A stretch of 64,000 bases of DNA, taken from assembly GCA_016705245.1 (NCBI GenBank), contig JADIYM010000004.1, positions 186,001-250,000 on the forward strand. Reading direction: 5' to 3'. A program made the translations under genes and the position numbers. Positions 48,594 to 57,342 of this stretch are shown here, one piece after another (within the stretch, counting starts at the first letter, position 1; each line of letters begins with the position of its first letter). The stretch is from Blastocatellia bacterium. Its GTDB lineage: Bacteria > Acidobacteriota > Blastocatellia > UBA7656 > JADIYM01. The notes below the pieces were generated by a model. That model saw nothing but the letters and a program-made list of their open reading frames with translations. It made no database searches and was not told the DNA's origin.

Positions 48594-50204
48594 ATGACTG
48601 ACGACGTAACGTTGGACGGCCCGGACGGTCAGGATGCGGGACTTCGCGCACGGAGCAACTTCCTCGACTTTCTCAATGACGTGCGTCCGTCAATGTTCGT
48701 CGAAGAGTCGTTGACGTGGCTCTTGAGGACTCAGCCGCCCTTCCACGTGCAGGCTTCCGATGTTGCCGAGCTCATTGCGGCGTGGGGTGAGGAGCGCTCC
48801 AGGCTCTCGCATCAGCCACGAAGCGTCTACTTTCTGAATGCGCTGCAACGTATCGTCGATGCGCATCGCACGAACGCAATCCACGACTTCGATCCGGACG
48901 CGTTCCTCGCTGCAGTCGGTCCGAGTCTGGCAACGCTGTGTCCTTCGTCGGAAGTTGGCGGCCTGCACGCGGGAATTCGCGACCTTCGGACGGCGATTTC
49001 GCGTCCGGCTGCTGTCGCGCCCGACGAGTCCGCCGGCGGTGACTCGATCGTGATCCAGGGGGCCAGCTATCCCCTCAAGGTCGGGCAGGAGATGGCGATA
49101 GCGCGGCTCGAACACGAGGCATACATGACGGACGACGTCTTCGAAGATGTCTTTCGCGATGTGCAGTCGGCGCTTTCCACGCGGGTCGGGATCCCCGTCC
49201 ACACGGCGCTTCAGAGGATTGCGCGTGCAGCGGCGAGCATCTTCAACACCGGTCGCGTTCCGCAGGCGCTGCGGTTGTTCGCCTTTGTCGACGAGTCGTT
49301 CGGCCGTCTCAAGATCTCGCCGGAAGGACGGCTCGAGGTTCAGGCCGCGGTGCGAGAGTCGGACATCAACGAGGGGCTGCTCGCGAAAGTCCTGCAGGAC
49401 TCGGAGCGACGAGATGCCTCGGCGCCGATGGTCCGGACGCTGGGGTATCTGAACCCGTTCGATGCGTTGCTCGTGTTGGCCGAAGAGAAGCGTCGCGACC
49501 GCCGCCGCCTCTACCTCAATGCGTTCGAGGTGTACGGTGCGGACGCCATGCCGCTGCTCGTCGACCGGCTCGCGCCATCGGTCGTCAGTGCGCAGCCTTG
49601 GTACCTGACTCGCAACCTGCTCTACCTTCTGTCACGGATCGACGCCCCGGACGAGGGGACGCGGCGTCGCGCAATCGAGGCAGTCGGTCGCTTCGTGACG
49701 AGCGATCAGCCTCAGCTGAGGACCGCGGCGCTCGCCGCGCTCAAGCACCAGGGGGGACGCGAGGTCGTGCCTTACGTGGTTCGCGCCCTCGATCCGTCGG
49801 CTTATCCCGCGGGATCGATCGACGATACGGAAGCGCTCAAGCGCCATCTGTTTCAGGCCATGGACCTGCTCATCGAGAGCGGCAACGAGACGGCCATCTC
49901 AATCGTGGCGGAGCTCGCGACCGGCCATCGCGGCGCCGAGTTCGACCTCGGTGCCGCGCTCCGTGATGAAGCATGTGTTGCGCTGTCGCGACGCAAGGCA
50001 CCACTTCCGCGCCGCGCCGCGCTCGTCATCGCGAATCAACTGTCGTCTCAGGTCGGGAAGCGGTTCAAGTTCGTGACGGGCAATTTCTCGCTCGGCATCG
50101 ATGCCCACGCGTGCAAGCAGCTCAGTGCGCTCATTGCCGACTCGCCGGAGCCAGAGGCTCGGGACGTGCTCGCCCATCCGCTGATGCTGAGGTTCCTGGA
50201 GTAG
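48594..50204 (+). CDS. HEAT-repeat protein of unknown function
   Basis: 536 residues from the ATG of MTDDVTLDG. It is all-helical, with HEAT-type repeats in the C-terminal half (LYLNAFEVYGADAMPLLVDR, then RRRAIEAVGRFVTSDQPQLR and TAALAALKHQGGREVVPYVV). No catalytic motif or membrane segment is visible. Proteins of this build in similar bacteria are cytosolic scaffolds of unknown role. It is divergent from oppA and ends 20 bp before a family D palindrome. Confidence 0.8.
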   Translation: MTDDVTLDGPDGQDAGLRARSNFLDFLNDVRPSMFVEESLTWLLRTQPPFHVQASDVAELIAAWGEERSRLSHQPRSVYFLNALQRIVDAHRTNAIHDFDPDAFLAAVGPSLATLCPSSEVGGLHAGIRDLRTAISRPAAVAPDESAGGDSIVIQGASYPLKVGQEMAIARLEHEAYMTDDVFEDVFRDVQSALSTRVGIPVHTALQRIARAAASIFNTGRVPQALRLFAFVDESFGRLKISPEGRLEVQAAVRESDINEGLLAKVLQDSERRDASAPMVRTLGYLNPFDALLVLAEEKRRDRRRLYLNAFEVYGADAMPLLVDRLAPSVVSAQPWYLTRNLLYLLSRIDAPDEGTRRRAIEAVGRFVTSDQPQLRTAALAALKHQGGREVVPYVVRALDPSAYPAGSIDDTEALKRHLFQAMDLLIESGNETAISIVAELATGHRGAEFDLGAALRDEACVALSRRKAPLPRRAALVIANQLSSQVGKRFKFVTGNFSLGIDAHACKQLSALIADSPEPEARDVLAHPLMLRFLE

Positions 50205-50224
50205 GCCGGGCGAGCCACCCGCGC

Positions 50225-50334
50225 GACTCCGTGTCTCTGTGACCCTGTGCCTCTGTGTGCGAAGCTCCTCAGATCGTCTCAAGAGCTTCGCACACAGAGA
50301 CACGACGGCACAGAGGCACAGAGATCACGGAGTC
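50225..50334. repeat. Imperfect long palindrome, family D, copy 3
   Basis: Left side GACTCCGTGTCTCTGTGACC onward is mirrored by the right side ending GATCACGGAGTC, with a central match GTGTGCGAAGCTC/GAGCTTCGCACAC. The word TGCCTCTGTG recurs. The right end overlaps the last codons and the stop of the aminotransferase gene, so the palindrome sits between two convergent genes and could terminate both. Confidence 0.75.
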
Positions 50335-51548
50335 GATGCTCCCGATGCCTTCGCCCGATCCGTCCACCGAGCCGCCACACCCGCCAGTCCCTCGAAGGCC
50401 GCCTCGAGCACTGGCACGTCCGGCAGGTAGACGATCCGCATGAACCCGTCCTTCGGATCCATTCCGAATCCCGACCCGTGAACGAATAACACGCCAGCGG
50501 ATTCGAGCACGTCGAGCACGAACGTCTCGTCCGTCTCTCCGCCGAGGTTGCCGAACTTCGCCATTACATAAAAGGCGCCGGCGGGCTCATCGCAGCTGAA
50601 CCCCGGTATCGAGTTCAGTCCGCTTACGGTCGCCGCACGTCTGGCTCGAAGCTTCGTCATCGCCGCGTCGAGATGCGAGCCGTCCGAAGCGAGCGCCACG
50701 GGAATCGCGAACTGCGGCGGCGTCGGGCTGCACAGCCGCGCGTCGAGTATCCGGCAAAGCGCCGCCTTGTACTCGCCCTGCAGGGCCTCGCCGTGCAGCG
50801 ATAGCCAGCCAACCCTCCAGCCAGTTGCAAGAAACGCCTTCGAAAGGCTGTCGAATGCCACTACGGGCACGTCTCCGGCGATAGAGGAAATCCGCGGAGG
50901 CCGAGGACCGTACGTCAGCGTGTGGTACACCTCGTCGGCGAAGATGACGAGCTTGTGACGGCGCGCAAACTCGATCACCGAGAGAAGCGTTGCTTCGTCC
51001 CACACCGCGCCGGTGGGGTTGCTCGGGTTGATGATGACGATCGCGCGCGTCCGCTCATCGACGAGCGATTCGGCCTGTTCGAGATCCGGCTTCCAATGAT
51101 CTTCGGGCACCTGTCGATACTGACGCTCCTCGGCATTGAGCTTGCACAACACTGCCGAGTAGAGCGGATAGCCGGGCATCGGCGTCAGCACATTGTCGCC
51201 AGGTTCGAGCATCGCCGTCATCGACGCCTCTATTCCCTCGCTAGCTCCCGACGTCACAAAGACGTCACCCGGCGCGACGTCAACGTTCTGAACCTCCAGC
51301 GAGTTTGCGATCGCCTCGCGCGCGATCGGGACGCCATAGGACGAACCGTAGTAGTTCTTGCCATCGCGCATCGCCTGCACCGCGGCCTCGACGAGCGCCG
51401 GAGGCGTCTCGAAATCGTAGAGCAGCGGATCGCCGATGTTCAGATAGAGAATTCGACGCCCCTTGGCTTCGAGGGCAGCCGCCTTCGTGGCGATATTGCG
51501 TATGGCATACTTCAGGCCGGCGATACGAGAGGCTGGAGATACGTGCAC
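50325..51548 (-). CDS. PLP-dependent class I aminotransferase (AlaA/aspartate-type)
   Basis: 407 residues. Fold-type I features: GDPLLYDFETPP (substrate strand), YGSSYGVPIAREAIA, VTSGASEGIEASMTAMLEPG, INPSNPTGAVWDE, FADEVYHTLTYG and the PLP-lysine motif DSLSKAFLATGWRVGW. It most resembles alanine or tyrosine/aspartate-type transaminases of the AlaA branch. The start is the GTG at 51548, which has AGGA upstream; the open frame runs on to 52217 but that part lies opposite the neighbouring gene. The gene is divergent from the lipoprotein gene at 51594 with only 45 bp between starts. Confidence 0.92.
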   Translation of the reverse strand: MHVSPASRIAGLKYAIRNIATKAAALEAKGRRILYLNIGDPLLYDFETPPALVEAAVQAMRDGKNYYGSSYGVPIAREAIANSLEVQNVDVAPGDVFVTSGASEGIEASMTAMLEPGDNVLTPMPGYPLYSAVLCKLNAEERQYRQVPEDHWKPDLEQAESLVDERTRAIVIINPSNPTGAVWDEATLLSVIEFARRHKLVIFADEVYHTLTYGPRPPRISSIAGDVPVVAFDSLSKAFLATGWRVGWLSLHGEALQGEYKAALCRILDARLCSPTPPQFAIPVALASDGSHLDAAMTKLRARRAATVSGLNSIPGFSCDEPAGAFYVMAKFGNLGGETDETFVLDVLESAGVLFVHGSGFGMDPKDGFMRIVYLPDVPVLEAAFEGLAGVAARWTDRAKASGASTP

Positions 51549-51593
51549 GTTACGATCCTTTCGGAATTGAGCTGCCGAACTCGGCGATTGTAG

Positions 51594-52430
51594 ATGGAAA
51601 TCAAGAGAACGGAAACTCGCGCGATCGATCGGGCTCGCGAACGGATGGCCTTGACCTCTGTCCTGGCATTCCTGCTCGTGACGAGTGTCTCCTGCACGAC
51701 CGGGACCGAGCCGGCTCCTCAAACCAACGCGAACGAGAACTCCACGGCGACCAACACCGCCGCGCAACAGGCCGATACCGGTGAGCAGGCCTACGGACGC
51801 GCGGCCATGCGACTCCAGATCAAGTACATCCCGAAGCGCACCGTAACCGGCGGCGTGGCATTCGCCATCGACGCGCCAGGCGGGCCGATCGTGCTCACGT
51901 CGGCGCACATCATCGCGACTATGGGCAATGGCAAGAAGCTCGAGTCGGTTTCGATCGTGGATGGCGTGACGCGCGAGCCCGTCTGCAAGACACTCGGGGT
52001 CGTCTGGGCGGGCAAGACGTTCGAAGGATTCGACTTTTCGAAAGACGTGACCGCGCTGGCGGTCGAGGATTTGCCCGAGTCGATCGTGAGGCTGAAACTC
52101 GCCACCGATCGACCGGCAATTGGAACGCGTGTCCGAATTCTCGGGATTCCGTCTGACGGCTCGACCACGCAGGTGTCGATCGACGGCGTCGTCACCGTCG
52201 CCACATCTCTTCGCCACGAGATCGACATCGATCCGACGGTGAAGGGCCGGGGGCTTGCCGGCTCACCAATCGTGCTCGAAGCGACGGGCCAGGTCATCGG
52301 AATCGTGCAGGCCGTCACGGCGAAGCAGGGCCGTGCATTCGTGATCGCCACGCCCGCCGAGGCCATCCTCAGGCTCGTGCCGACGGCCAAGCCTGAGATC
52401 CAGCCCATCTCGGTCTGGACTGGTCAGTAG
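51594..52430 (+). CDS. Lipoprotein with a degenerate trypsin-like (HtrA-type) fold
   Basis: 278 residues. A hydrophobic segment with lipobox SVSC is followed by a Thr/Asn/Gln-rich linker. The domain has the His motif IVLTSAHII and the Asp motif KDVTALAV of chymotrypsin-fold proteases. The nucleophile motif reads GLAGSPIV where GxSGxP is expected, so the catalytic Ser is Ala. It is probably a non-proteolytic homologue or binding protein. An internal ATG at 51645 (MALTSVLAFLLV) would give a more usual signal peptide and may be the true start. Confidence 0.7.
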   Translation: MEIKRTETRAIDRARERMALTSVLAFLLVTSVSCTTGTEPAPQTNANENSTATNTAAQQADTGEQAYGRAAMRLQIKYIPKRTVTGGVAFAIDAPGGPIVLTSAHIIATMGNGKKLESVSIVDGVTREPVCKTLGVVWAGKTFEGFDFSKDVTALAVEDLPESIVRLKLATDRPAIGTRVRILGIPSDGSTTQVSIDGVVTVATSLRHEIDIDPTVKGRGLAGSPIVLEATGQVIGIVQAVTAKQGRAFVIATPAEAILRLVPTAKPEIQPISVWTGQ

Positions 52431-52474
52431 GCGCAACAGTCCGTCGCGGCATCCGGCGAGTACGACGCAGCGAG

Positions 52475-52858
52475 TCAGCTCGTGCGGTGCACGAACGTCC
52501 GGTCATTGCCGTCTGAGAACCTCACGTCGACGCGATTCCCGCGCACTTCGATCACCCGACCTCGTCCGTATCTCGTGTGGCTGATCACTTCGCCCTTGTC
52601 GAAGTGGACATCCGGCGAGTAGGTGCGAGCCGGCGATGTTTCGTCGGGCATCTGCGACGCCGCGGTTCGACGCGTCCTCGTAGTTCCCGCCGCCTTCTTC
52701 GCGGTCGTCGCTGGATCCTTGTAGGCCCGCGTCGACTGACAGTAATCACACTGAACGCGTTCGATGCGGCCGTCCGCACTGATGGCCGCAACGGTGTGGT
52801 ACCGCTCGACCTTGCATCGTCCGCAATAAACGTCAACTTGTTGCCCGAGCTTCGCCAT
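52475..52858 (-). CDS. Zinc-ribbon protein with C-terminal Tudor/SH3-like domain
   Basis: 127 residues. The N-terminal pair VYCGRCKVERYH and VQCDYCQS forms a four-Cys ribbon. A basic Ala/Thr/Arg linker leads to FDKGEVISHTRYGRGRVIEV and VDVRFSDGNDRTFVH, a small beta-barrel like the C-terminal domain of UvrD/PcrA or the CarD/TRCF RNA-polymerase-interaction domain. A nucleic-acid or RNA-polymerase-associated role is likely but unproven. The ATG at 52858 is 13 bp from the end of nadA on the same strand; they may share a transcript. Confidence 0.72.
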   Translation of the reverse strand: MAKLGQQVDVYCGRCKVERYHTVAAISADGRIERVQCDYCQSTRAYKDPATTAKKAAGTTRTRRTAASQMPDETSPARTYSPDVHFDKGEVISHTRYGRGRVIEVRGNRVDVRFSDGNDRTFVHRTS

Positions 52859-52871
52859 ACCCGGGATTCTG

Positions 52872-53801
52872 TCAGTTATCGCGCGGAACCGCCAGCATCC
52901 GTTCGAGAGATCGTCGCGCGCCGACGAGATCGTCCTCGGGCACGGTGACTTCGTGCTCGAGATTGACGAGGGCATTTTTCACGTCCTCGAGGGTCGTGAC
53001 CTTCATGTACGGGCAATGCAGGCGGCATCCGATGCAGCCATCGGCCATGACGAATTCGCGTCCCGGGTACCGCTTTCGAAGCTGATGGATGATGCCGTTC
53101 TCGGTGGCGATGATGAACGTTTTCGCCTCGGGATATTTTGCGGGCACTCCCATCATTGCCGTGGTCGAACAGACTTCGTCGGCCAACTCGACTACATCCT
53201 GTCGGCATTCCGGATGTGCGATGACGATCGTGTCCTTCCCGGCTGCCTCGATCGTCTTCCGCATGTCGGCGCCGCGCATGATGTCGTGAATCGGACAGCA
53301 GCCGTCGTAGATGACGACGGTCTTCTCCGGCACCTGCTCGGCAACCCAGCGCCCGAGGTTGCGATCCGGCGTGAAGAGAATCTTGTCGTTCGGCAGGCTC
53401 CGTACGACGGACACGGCATTGGCCGACGTGCAGCAGATGTCGGAGAGTGCCTTGACCTCGGCCGTCGAGTTCACGTAGGTCACGACAGTGTGATCGGGGT
53501 AGCGCTCCTTCCATTCCGTGAGGCTTGCGGCCGTGATCGAGTCTGCAAGCGAACAGCCAGCCGCAAGGTTGGGCAGAAGGACCTTCTTCGTCGGATTGAG
53601 GACCTTTGCCGACTCAGCCATGAAATGGACGCCACAGAAGACGATCGTGTCGGCCGGCGTCGATTGCGCCTCGAGCGACAGTCCCAGCGAGTCGCCAACG
53701 AAGTCGGCCACGTCCTGGACGTCCGACCACTGGTAGTTGTGCGCCAGAATGACGGCGTTGCGTTCAGCGGCAAGTTCCCGAATCTCTTCGTGCAGAGTCA
53801 T
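52872..53801 (-). CDS. nadA: Quinolinate synthase NadA
   Basis: 309 residues. It condenses iminoaspartate with dihydroxyacetone phosphate to give quinolinate, the first committed product of de novo NAD synthesis, and needs a 4Fe-4S cluster. Cluster cysteines are in PNLAAGCSLADSI, the HPECRQDVVEL segment and GCIGCRLHCPYMK. Other signatures are ILAHNYQWSDVQDVADFVGD, FCGVHFMAESAKVL and SICCTSANA-like ALSDICCTSANAV. Length is standard for the short NadA type. It overlaps the small RHH-like gene upstream by four bases; nadB and nadC are not in the window. Confidence 0.95.
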   Translation of the reverse strand: MTLHEEIRELAAERNAVILAHNYQWSDVQDVADFVGDSLGLSLEAQSTPADTIVFCGVHFMAESAKVLNPTKKVLLPNLAAGCSLADSITAASLTEWKERYPDHTVVTYVNSTAEVKALSDICCTSANAVSVVRSLPNDKILFTPDRNLGRWVAEQVPEKTVVIYDGCCPIHDIMRGADMRKTIEAAGKDTIVIAHPECRQDVVELADEVCSTTAMMGVPAKYPEAKTFIIATENGIIHQLRKRYPGREFVMADGCIGCRLHCPYMKVTTLEDVKNALVNLEHEVTVPEDDLVGARRSLERMLAVPRDN

Positions 53802-54034
53802 CGCGTGCGCTCCTTCTTCTTTTGGACCCGCGTGGGCGCCTTCGAACCCGGTGTGATGGCGGCGCCTTCGTCGGGCTCGATGCCTGCGGCGCCTGCCTGG
53901 AAGATCCGCCAGAACTCGCGGCGGATCAGACTCGTGATGGTCGCGCTCTTCGAGAAGCCGTGATAGGCGGCAATGGCGTCGAGCATCGCAATGTCTCGAT
54001 CGACGGCTGAGAACGTTCGTACTTTTGCGGCCAT
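53798..54034 (-). CDS. Small ribbon-helix-helix-like protein coupled to nadA
   Basis: 78 residues. The core KVRTFSAVDRDIAMLDAIAA and HGFSKSATITSLIRREFWRI fits a ribbon-helix-helix: a basic strand followed by two helices with the SKSATI turn. The tail is Lys/Arg-rich (RVQKKKERTR). It overlaps nadA by four bases (ATGA) and must be co-expressed with it. An RHH repressor of the nad operon is a reasonable guess. TTATATAA lies 16 bp upstream of its ATG and could be part of an operator. Confidence 0.68.
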   Translation of the reverse strand: MAAKVRTFSAVDRDIAMLDAIAAYHGFSKSATITSLIRREFWRIFQAGAAGIEPDEGAAITPGSKAPTRVQKKKERTR

Positions 54035-54049
54035 GGCGTTATCGCATTC

Positions 54050-54057
54050 TTATATAA
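54050..54057. promoter_or_regulatory. AT-rich palindrome upstream of the RHH-nadA pair
   Basis: TTATATAA is a rare A/T island in this GC-rich window, 16 bp before the ATG at 54034. It could be a -10 region or an operator for the RHH-like protein. The evidence is base composition and position only. Confidence 0.35.
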
Positions 54058-54117
54058 CTTCTGTACAACCGGAGATGCCCGATGCTATGCCGTCGGTTGC
54101 CTGCAGGTCAAGTCAGA

Positions 54118-54881
54118 CTAGCGAAGCAGACGATAGAAGAGCGTCAACGACACGACCCCGCCCGTGACGATGATGGCAATGCGGAGGCGCGACTGGCCGA
54201 TTCCGCGCGCAATGCCTGCTCCGGCCCATCCGCCCGCAGCTGACGCGGCCGCCATTCCAAGCGCGATGGGCCAGTCGACGATGCCGCTTATCGCAAAGGT
54301 CACGACGGCGACGAGGTTGATAAGCATGCCGTTGACGACCTTGATGCCGTTCATGGTGTTCAGATCTTCGAGACCCAGAACGCCCAGCAGCGCGAGCATC
54401 AGCACCCCGATGCCCGCGCCAAAATAGCCACCGTAGACGGCAATGACGAGCTGCAGGCAGATCGCGACGGTCCACCAGCGAGACGACCGAATGCTCGCGT
54501 CGTCAAACAAGCGGTCGCGGATCGGGCCGTGGACGGCGAACAGGAGCGTCGCAACGAGGATGAGAAACGGAACGAGTCCTCGAAGACGCTGGACGGAGTG
54601 AATACCAGCAGCAGAGCACCGGCCGCTCCGCCAACGAGGCTCGGCACGGCCAGTGGCACGAGCAGTCCCGAGCGCTCGCGCAACTCGCCGCGATACCCGA
54701 CGATGGCGCCGAGCGTACCCGGCCACAACGCGACGGTGCTCGTGGCATTCGCGATGATCGGGTCCATGCCGCACAGGACGAGCGCCGGAAAAGTCAGCAG
54801 CGTGCCGCCGCCCGCCAACGAATTCATGGCGCCCGCGACAAACGCGACGACGAGCAGGAGGGCGAGGCGCATCGCGGTCAT
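54118..54881 (-). CDS. TauE/SafE-family sulfite or organosulfonate exporter, apparent frameshift
   Basis: About 255 residues with eight or so membrane helices. The N-terminal frame starts MTAMRLALLLVVAFVAGAMN and shows SLAGGGTLLTFPALVLCGMD and ANATSTVALWPGTLGAIVGY, the first TauE repeat. The C-terminal frame shows VIAVYGGYFGAGIGVLMLAL and NTMNGIKVVNGMLINLVAVV, the second repeat. The span is one base short of a multiple of three. Adding one G at about 54579-54582 joins SSVFE to GLVPFLILVATL. It is probably intact in the organism. The transported anion is unknown. Confidence 0.85.
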
Positions 54882-54931
54882 CTGCGGGCGAGTATAGCCT
54901 CGTCGACCGAAGACGGCCGGTGATTCCGTGC

Positions 54932-54960
54932 TTGACGCTCCGTTGACGACGTACTACGTT
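54932..54960 (+). promoter_or_regulatory. Candidate sigma-70-type promoter for the ECF sigma gene
   Basis: TTGACG at 54932-54937 and TACGTT at 54955-54960 are 17 bp apart. A transcript from here would begin near 54967, which favours the GTG at 55006 over an upstream start at 54928 for the sigma factor. A second TTGACG lies at 54943. Confidence 0.35.
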
Positions 54961-55005
54961 GGGGCGTCCTTCCGCAGCGTTCCGGCCGGGAAAGGCGGCA
55001 CCTTC

Positions 55006-55611
55006 GTGACCTCAGCGCAACATTCCCAGGATCTCAGGCTATTGGAGCGAGAGCGGCTCGAGCTGATCCGTCGCATGGCATCCGGAGATGAGTCAGCTCT
55101 CGGAGCGCTCTACGACCAGACGTCGCGGCCGGTCTTTGGCCTTGCCCTGCGCATACTTAACGACCCGAGTGCGGCCGAGGAAGTGACACTCGAGGTCTAC
55201 TCACAGGTCTGGAGGCAGGCCGAAGCCTATGACCCGCGGCGCGGGACGCCGTCGGCGTGGCTGCTCACGATTGCGCGCAGCCGCGCCATCGACCGGTTCC
55301 GATCGACGGACCAGACGCGCCGTCGCGCAGACACCCTCGACGTCGTCGAATCGGTGTCGGCGGACGAGCCAGGTCCCGACGCGCACGCAGCCGACGCAGA
55401 ACGTCGGGAAATCGTGCGTGCAGCGCTCGATTCGCTGCCTTCCGAGCAGCGCGCCGTCATCGACCTCGCCTACTTTGGAGGACTGAGTCACAGCGAGATC
55501 GCCGAAAAGCTCACACAACCGCTGGGTACCGTGAAGACACGGACGAGGCTCGCGATGATGCGACTGCGCGACGCCCTCAAGCATCTCGAGGGAGAACTGT
55601 CGAGCTCATGA
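55006..55611 (+). CDS. ECF sigma factor (SigK/ChrR-controlled type)
   Basis: About 201 residues. Region 2 is visible as GALYDQTSRPVFGLALRILN followed by DPSAAEEVTLEVYSQVWRQA; Trp-leu-rich ARSRAIDRFRS completes it. Region 4 is SLPSEQRAVIDLAYFGGLSH followed by SEIAEKLTQPLGTVKTRTRL. The anti-sigma gene begins inside its stop codon (ATGA). Such ECF factors redirect RNA polymerase to stress promoters, in relatives of this pair often singlet oxygen or peroxide responses. The GTG at 55006 with AAAGGCGG upstream is my choice; an in-frame start at 54928 is possible. Confidence 0.9.
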   Translation: MTSAQHSQDLRLLERERLELIRRMASGDESALGALYDQTSRPVFGLALRILNDPSAAEEVTLEVYSQVWRQAEAYDPRRGTPSAWLLTIARSRAIDRFRSTDQTRRRADTLDVVESVSADEPGPDAHAADAERREIVRAALDSLPSEQRAVIDLAYFGGLSHSEIAEKLTQPLGTVKTRTRLAMMRLRDALKHLEGELSSS

Positions 55612-56243
55612 TCGACGACGCCGCCGTAACACTCTGCGAACTTGCATCGCTCTACGCCCTCGGTTCCCTCGAAGCTGACGAATCCCGACAGTTCGAGGAA
55701 CACGTGATCGACGGCTGCAAAGCGTGTCGTGTCGATCTCGACCGGTTGCGATTCACGCTCGACCTTCTCGCACTTTCGCCAGAGCCGGTCACTCCGCCTG
55801 CCTCGCTGCGAGCGCGCATTATCGAGTCCGTGCGTCAGCCGAGCTCGGATGACATCCAGCCCAGGGTCTCGGCCTCAACCCTGCATTTCGAGGATGAAGG
55901 CCCGTGGAAGCCCTATTCGGTTCCCGGAATCGAATACAGGATGCTGCATCTCGACCGAGCGTCGCGCGAAGTCGTCATGCTGGTTCGAGCCGAATCGGGA
56001 TCCCGGTATCCGATGCACCAACACACGTCGACCGAAGACATGTTCATGCTGCGAGGCGAACTGGTCCTGGACGGTTCGACTTACGGCCCCGGCGACTTCA
56101 TCCGCTCATCTACGGGGTCGCATCACGGCGTCGGCGACACCCCGGGCGGATGCATGTTCCTGATGCGAGGATCGATTGACGATCTGGTATTCGAGAGCGG
56201 CCAAGCGAACGCGGACGGTCGCCCGAGATTGGTTCTCGAGTAG
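55608..56243 (+). CDS. ChrR-type cupin anti-sigma factor
   Basis: 211 residues. An N-terminal anti-sigma domain has the zinc motif EEHVIDGCKACRVDL (His and two Cys). A C-terminal cupin domain has SRYPMHQHTSTEDMFMLRGE and YGPGDFIRSSTGSHHGVGDT with the His and Glu that bind metal in ChrR-like proteins. It should sequester the ECF sigma factor encoded just upstream and release it on a signal sensed by the cupin domain. The two genes overlap by four bases. The stop is followed by a family D palindrome. Confidence 0.9.
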   Translation: MIDDAAVTLCELASLYALGSLEADESRQFEEHVIDGCKACRVDLDRLRFTLDLLALSPEPVTPPASLRARIIESVRQPSSDDIQPRVSASTLHFEDEGPWKPYSVPGIEYRMLHLDRASREVVMLVRAESGSRYPMHQHTSTEDMFMLRGELVLDGSTYGPGDFIRSSTGSHHGVGDTPGGCMFLMRGSIDDLVFESGQANADGRPRLVLE

Positions 56244-56281
56244 CAATCAGGGACCGAAAGACGGTACCGACGCGCCGAACG

Positions 56282-56379
56282 ACTCTGCGCCTCTGCGAGA
56301 TCCTGGCGACTCTGCAAGAAACACCGGCATTAGGTGGTATTTCTCGCAGAGTCGCCAAGGTCCCGCAGAGGCGCAGAGT
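56282..56379. repeat. Imperfect long palindrome, family D, copy 4
   Basis: The left arm ACTCTGCGCCTCTGCGAGAT and onward (56282-56321) mirrors the right arm ending GCAGAGGCGCAGAGT (56340-56379), with about 18 bp between. Wording is close to copies 2 and 5 (CTGCGAGA...TCTCGCAGAG). It lies between the convergent ends of the ChrR gene and the small gene at 56420. Confidence 0.8.
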
Positions 56380-56419
56380 GACTTCCGATAGACGCGAAGG
56401 CCAGCGCAGAGCTGGAATC

Positions 56420-56641
56420 CTACTTCTTGCCCTTCTGCTTCTGCTGACCGACGCGCTCGTGGCCCATGGATCGGACGCGATGCAACGCCGCAGCTTCGCA
56501 ATCGTGCGAGTTGGCAATCGTGTCTCGCAGCCAAGCGTCGCGGTCGACGCCCTGAGAAATGAAGGCCACTATGGTAAACGGAAAGCCGCACTTGCCACAG
56601 TTCATGCGGACCGGCTTCGCACTGGATCGTCTCGAACCCAT
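56420..56641 (-). CDS. Small cysteine-containing hypothetical protein
   Basis: 73 residues. MNCGKCGFPFTIVAFISQGV resembles half a zinc knuckle; a second Cys pair is lacking, but His and Cys occur in SHDCEAAALHRV. The tail is Lys/Gln-rich. The ATG at 56641 has GAAGAGG upstream, which supports expression. It is divergent from the sixA gene with 157 bp between. I do not recognise a family. Confidence 0.5.
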   Translation of the reverse strand: MGSRRSSAKPVRMNCGKCGFPFTIVAFISQGVDRDAWLRDTIANSHDCEAAALHRVRSMGHERVGQQKQKGKK

Positions 56642-56798
56642 CTCGGTTAACCTCTTCGACGTGTTGTCATGTCCGCGACCGCGACCTGAGTCCCGGCCCG
56701 GGCAAAGAGGCAGTGTACAGCGGTTTGCGGATCGCCAAGGGAAAATGCCGTCAGTTCCGTGGCCCTTCCCTGTCTCATCGCGCTACGATGCCGGATCT

Positions 56799-57299
56799 AT
56801 GAAACACCTCATCCTTCTCCGACACGCCAAATCCAGCTGGGAAGACCAGGGTCTAGCCGATTTCGACCGGCCACTTGCGCCTCGCGGCGAAAAAGACGCC
56901 CCTCGGATGGGCCGTGCGCTCAAGGAGGCTTCCGCGCTACCGGACCTCGTTGTCTGTTCGACGGCGACACGCGCCCGTCAGACGGCGGCCCGGGCGCTAA
57001 AAGCCGCCGGCTACACCGGTCCGGTACGCCACGATGACCGTATCTATGAAGCCTCGGTCGAGTCGCTCCTCGAGGTTGTGCAGTCGATCGATGACGAGAT
57101 CGAGACCGCGATGCTCGTCGGCCACAATCCGGGTTTCGAAATGCTTATCGGAACGCTCATCGGGGCGACCGGGCATCCTGCAAACGTCAGGGTTCCAACG
57201 GCTACGCTGGCGCGGCTCGAGATCGCCGCCGCGACGTGGAAAGCCGTCAAGCCCGGATCGGCGACGCTGATCTGGCACTTGATCCCCCGCTGTGTGTAA
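56799..57299 (+). CDS. sixA: Phosphohistidine phosphatase SixA
   Basis: 166 residues of the histidine phosphatase fold. The catalytic motif is LILLRHAKSSWEDQGLADFD at the N-terminus and the second His is in AMLVGHNPGFEMLIGTLIG. The short length and the RHAKS motif are typical of SixA, which removes phosphate from His residues in phosphorelay and PTS proteins. It lies 43 bp upstream of the Ser/Thr kinase gene on the same strand, so the two phosphorylation-control genes may be co-expressed. Confidence 0.93.
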   Translation: MKHLILLRHAKSSWEDQGLADFDRPLAPRGEKDAPRMGRALKEASALPDLVVCSTATRARQTAARALKAAGYTGPVRHDDRIYEASVESLLEVVQSIDDEIETAMLVGHNPGFEMLIGTLIGATGHPANVRVPTATLARLEIAAATWKAVKPGSATLIWHLIPRCV

Positions 57300-57342
57300 C
57301 GACTGCACGGCTGCGTGAAAGCCTGTCGGTTTGACATCCGGA

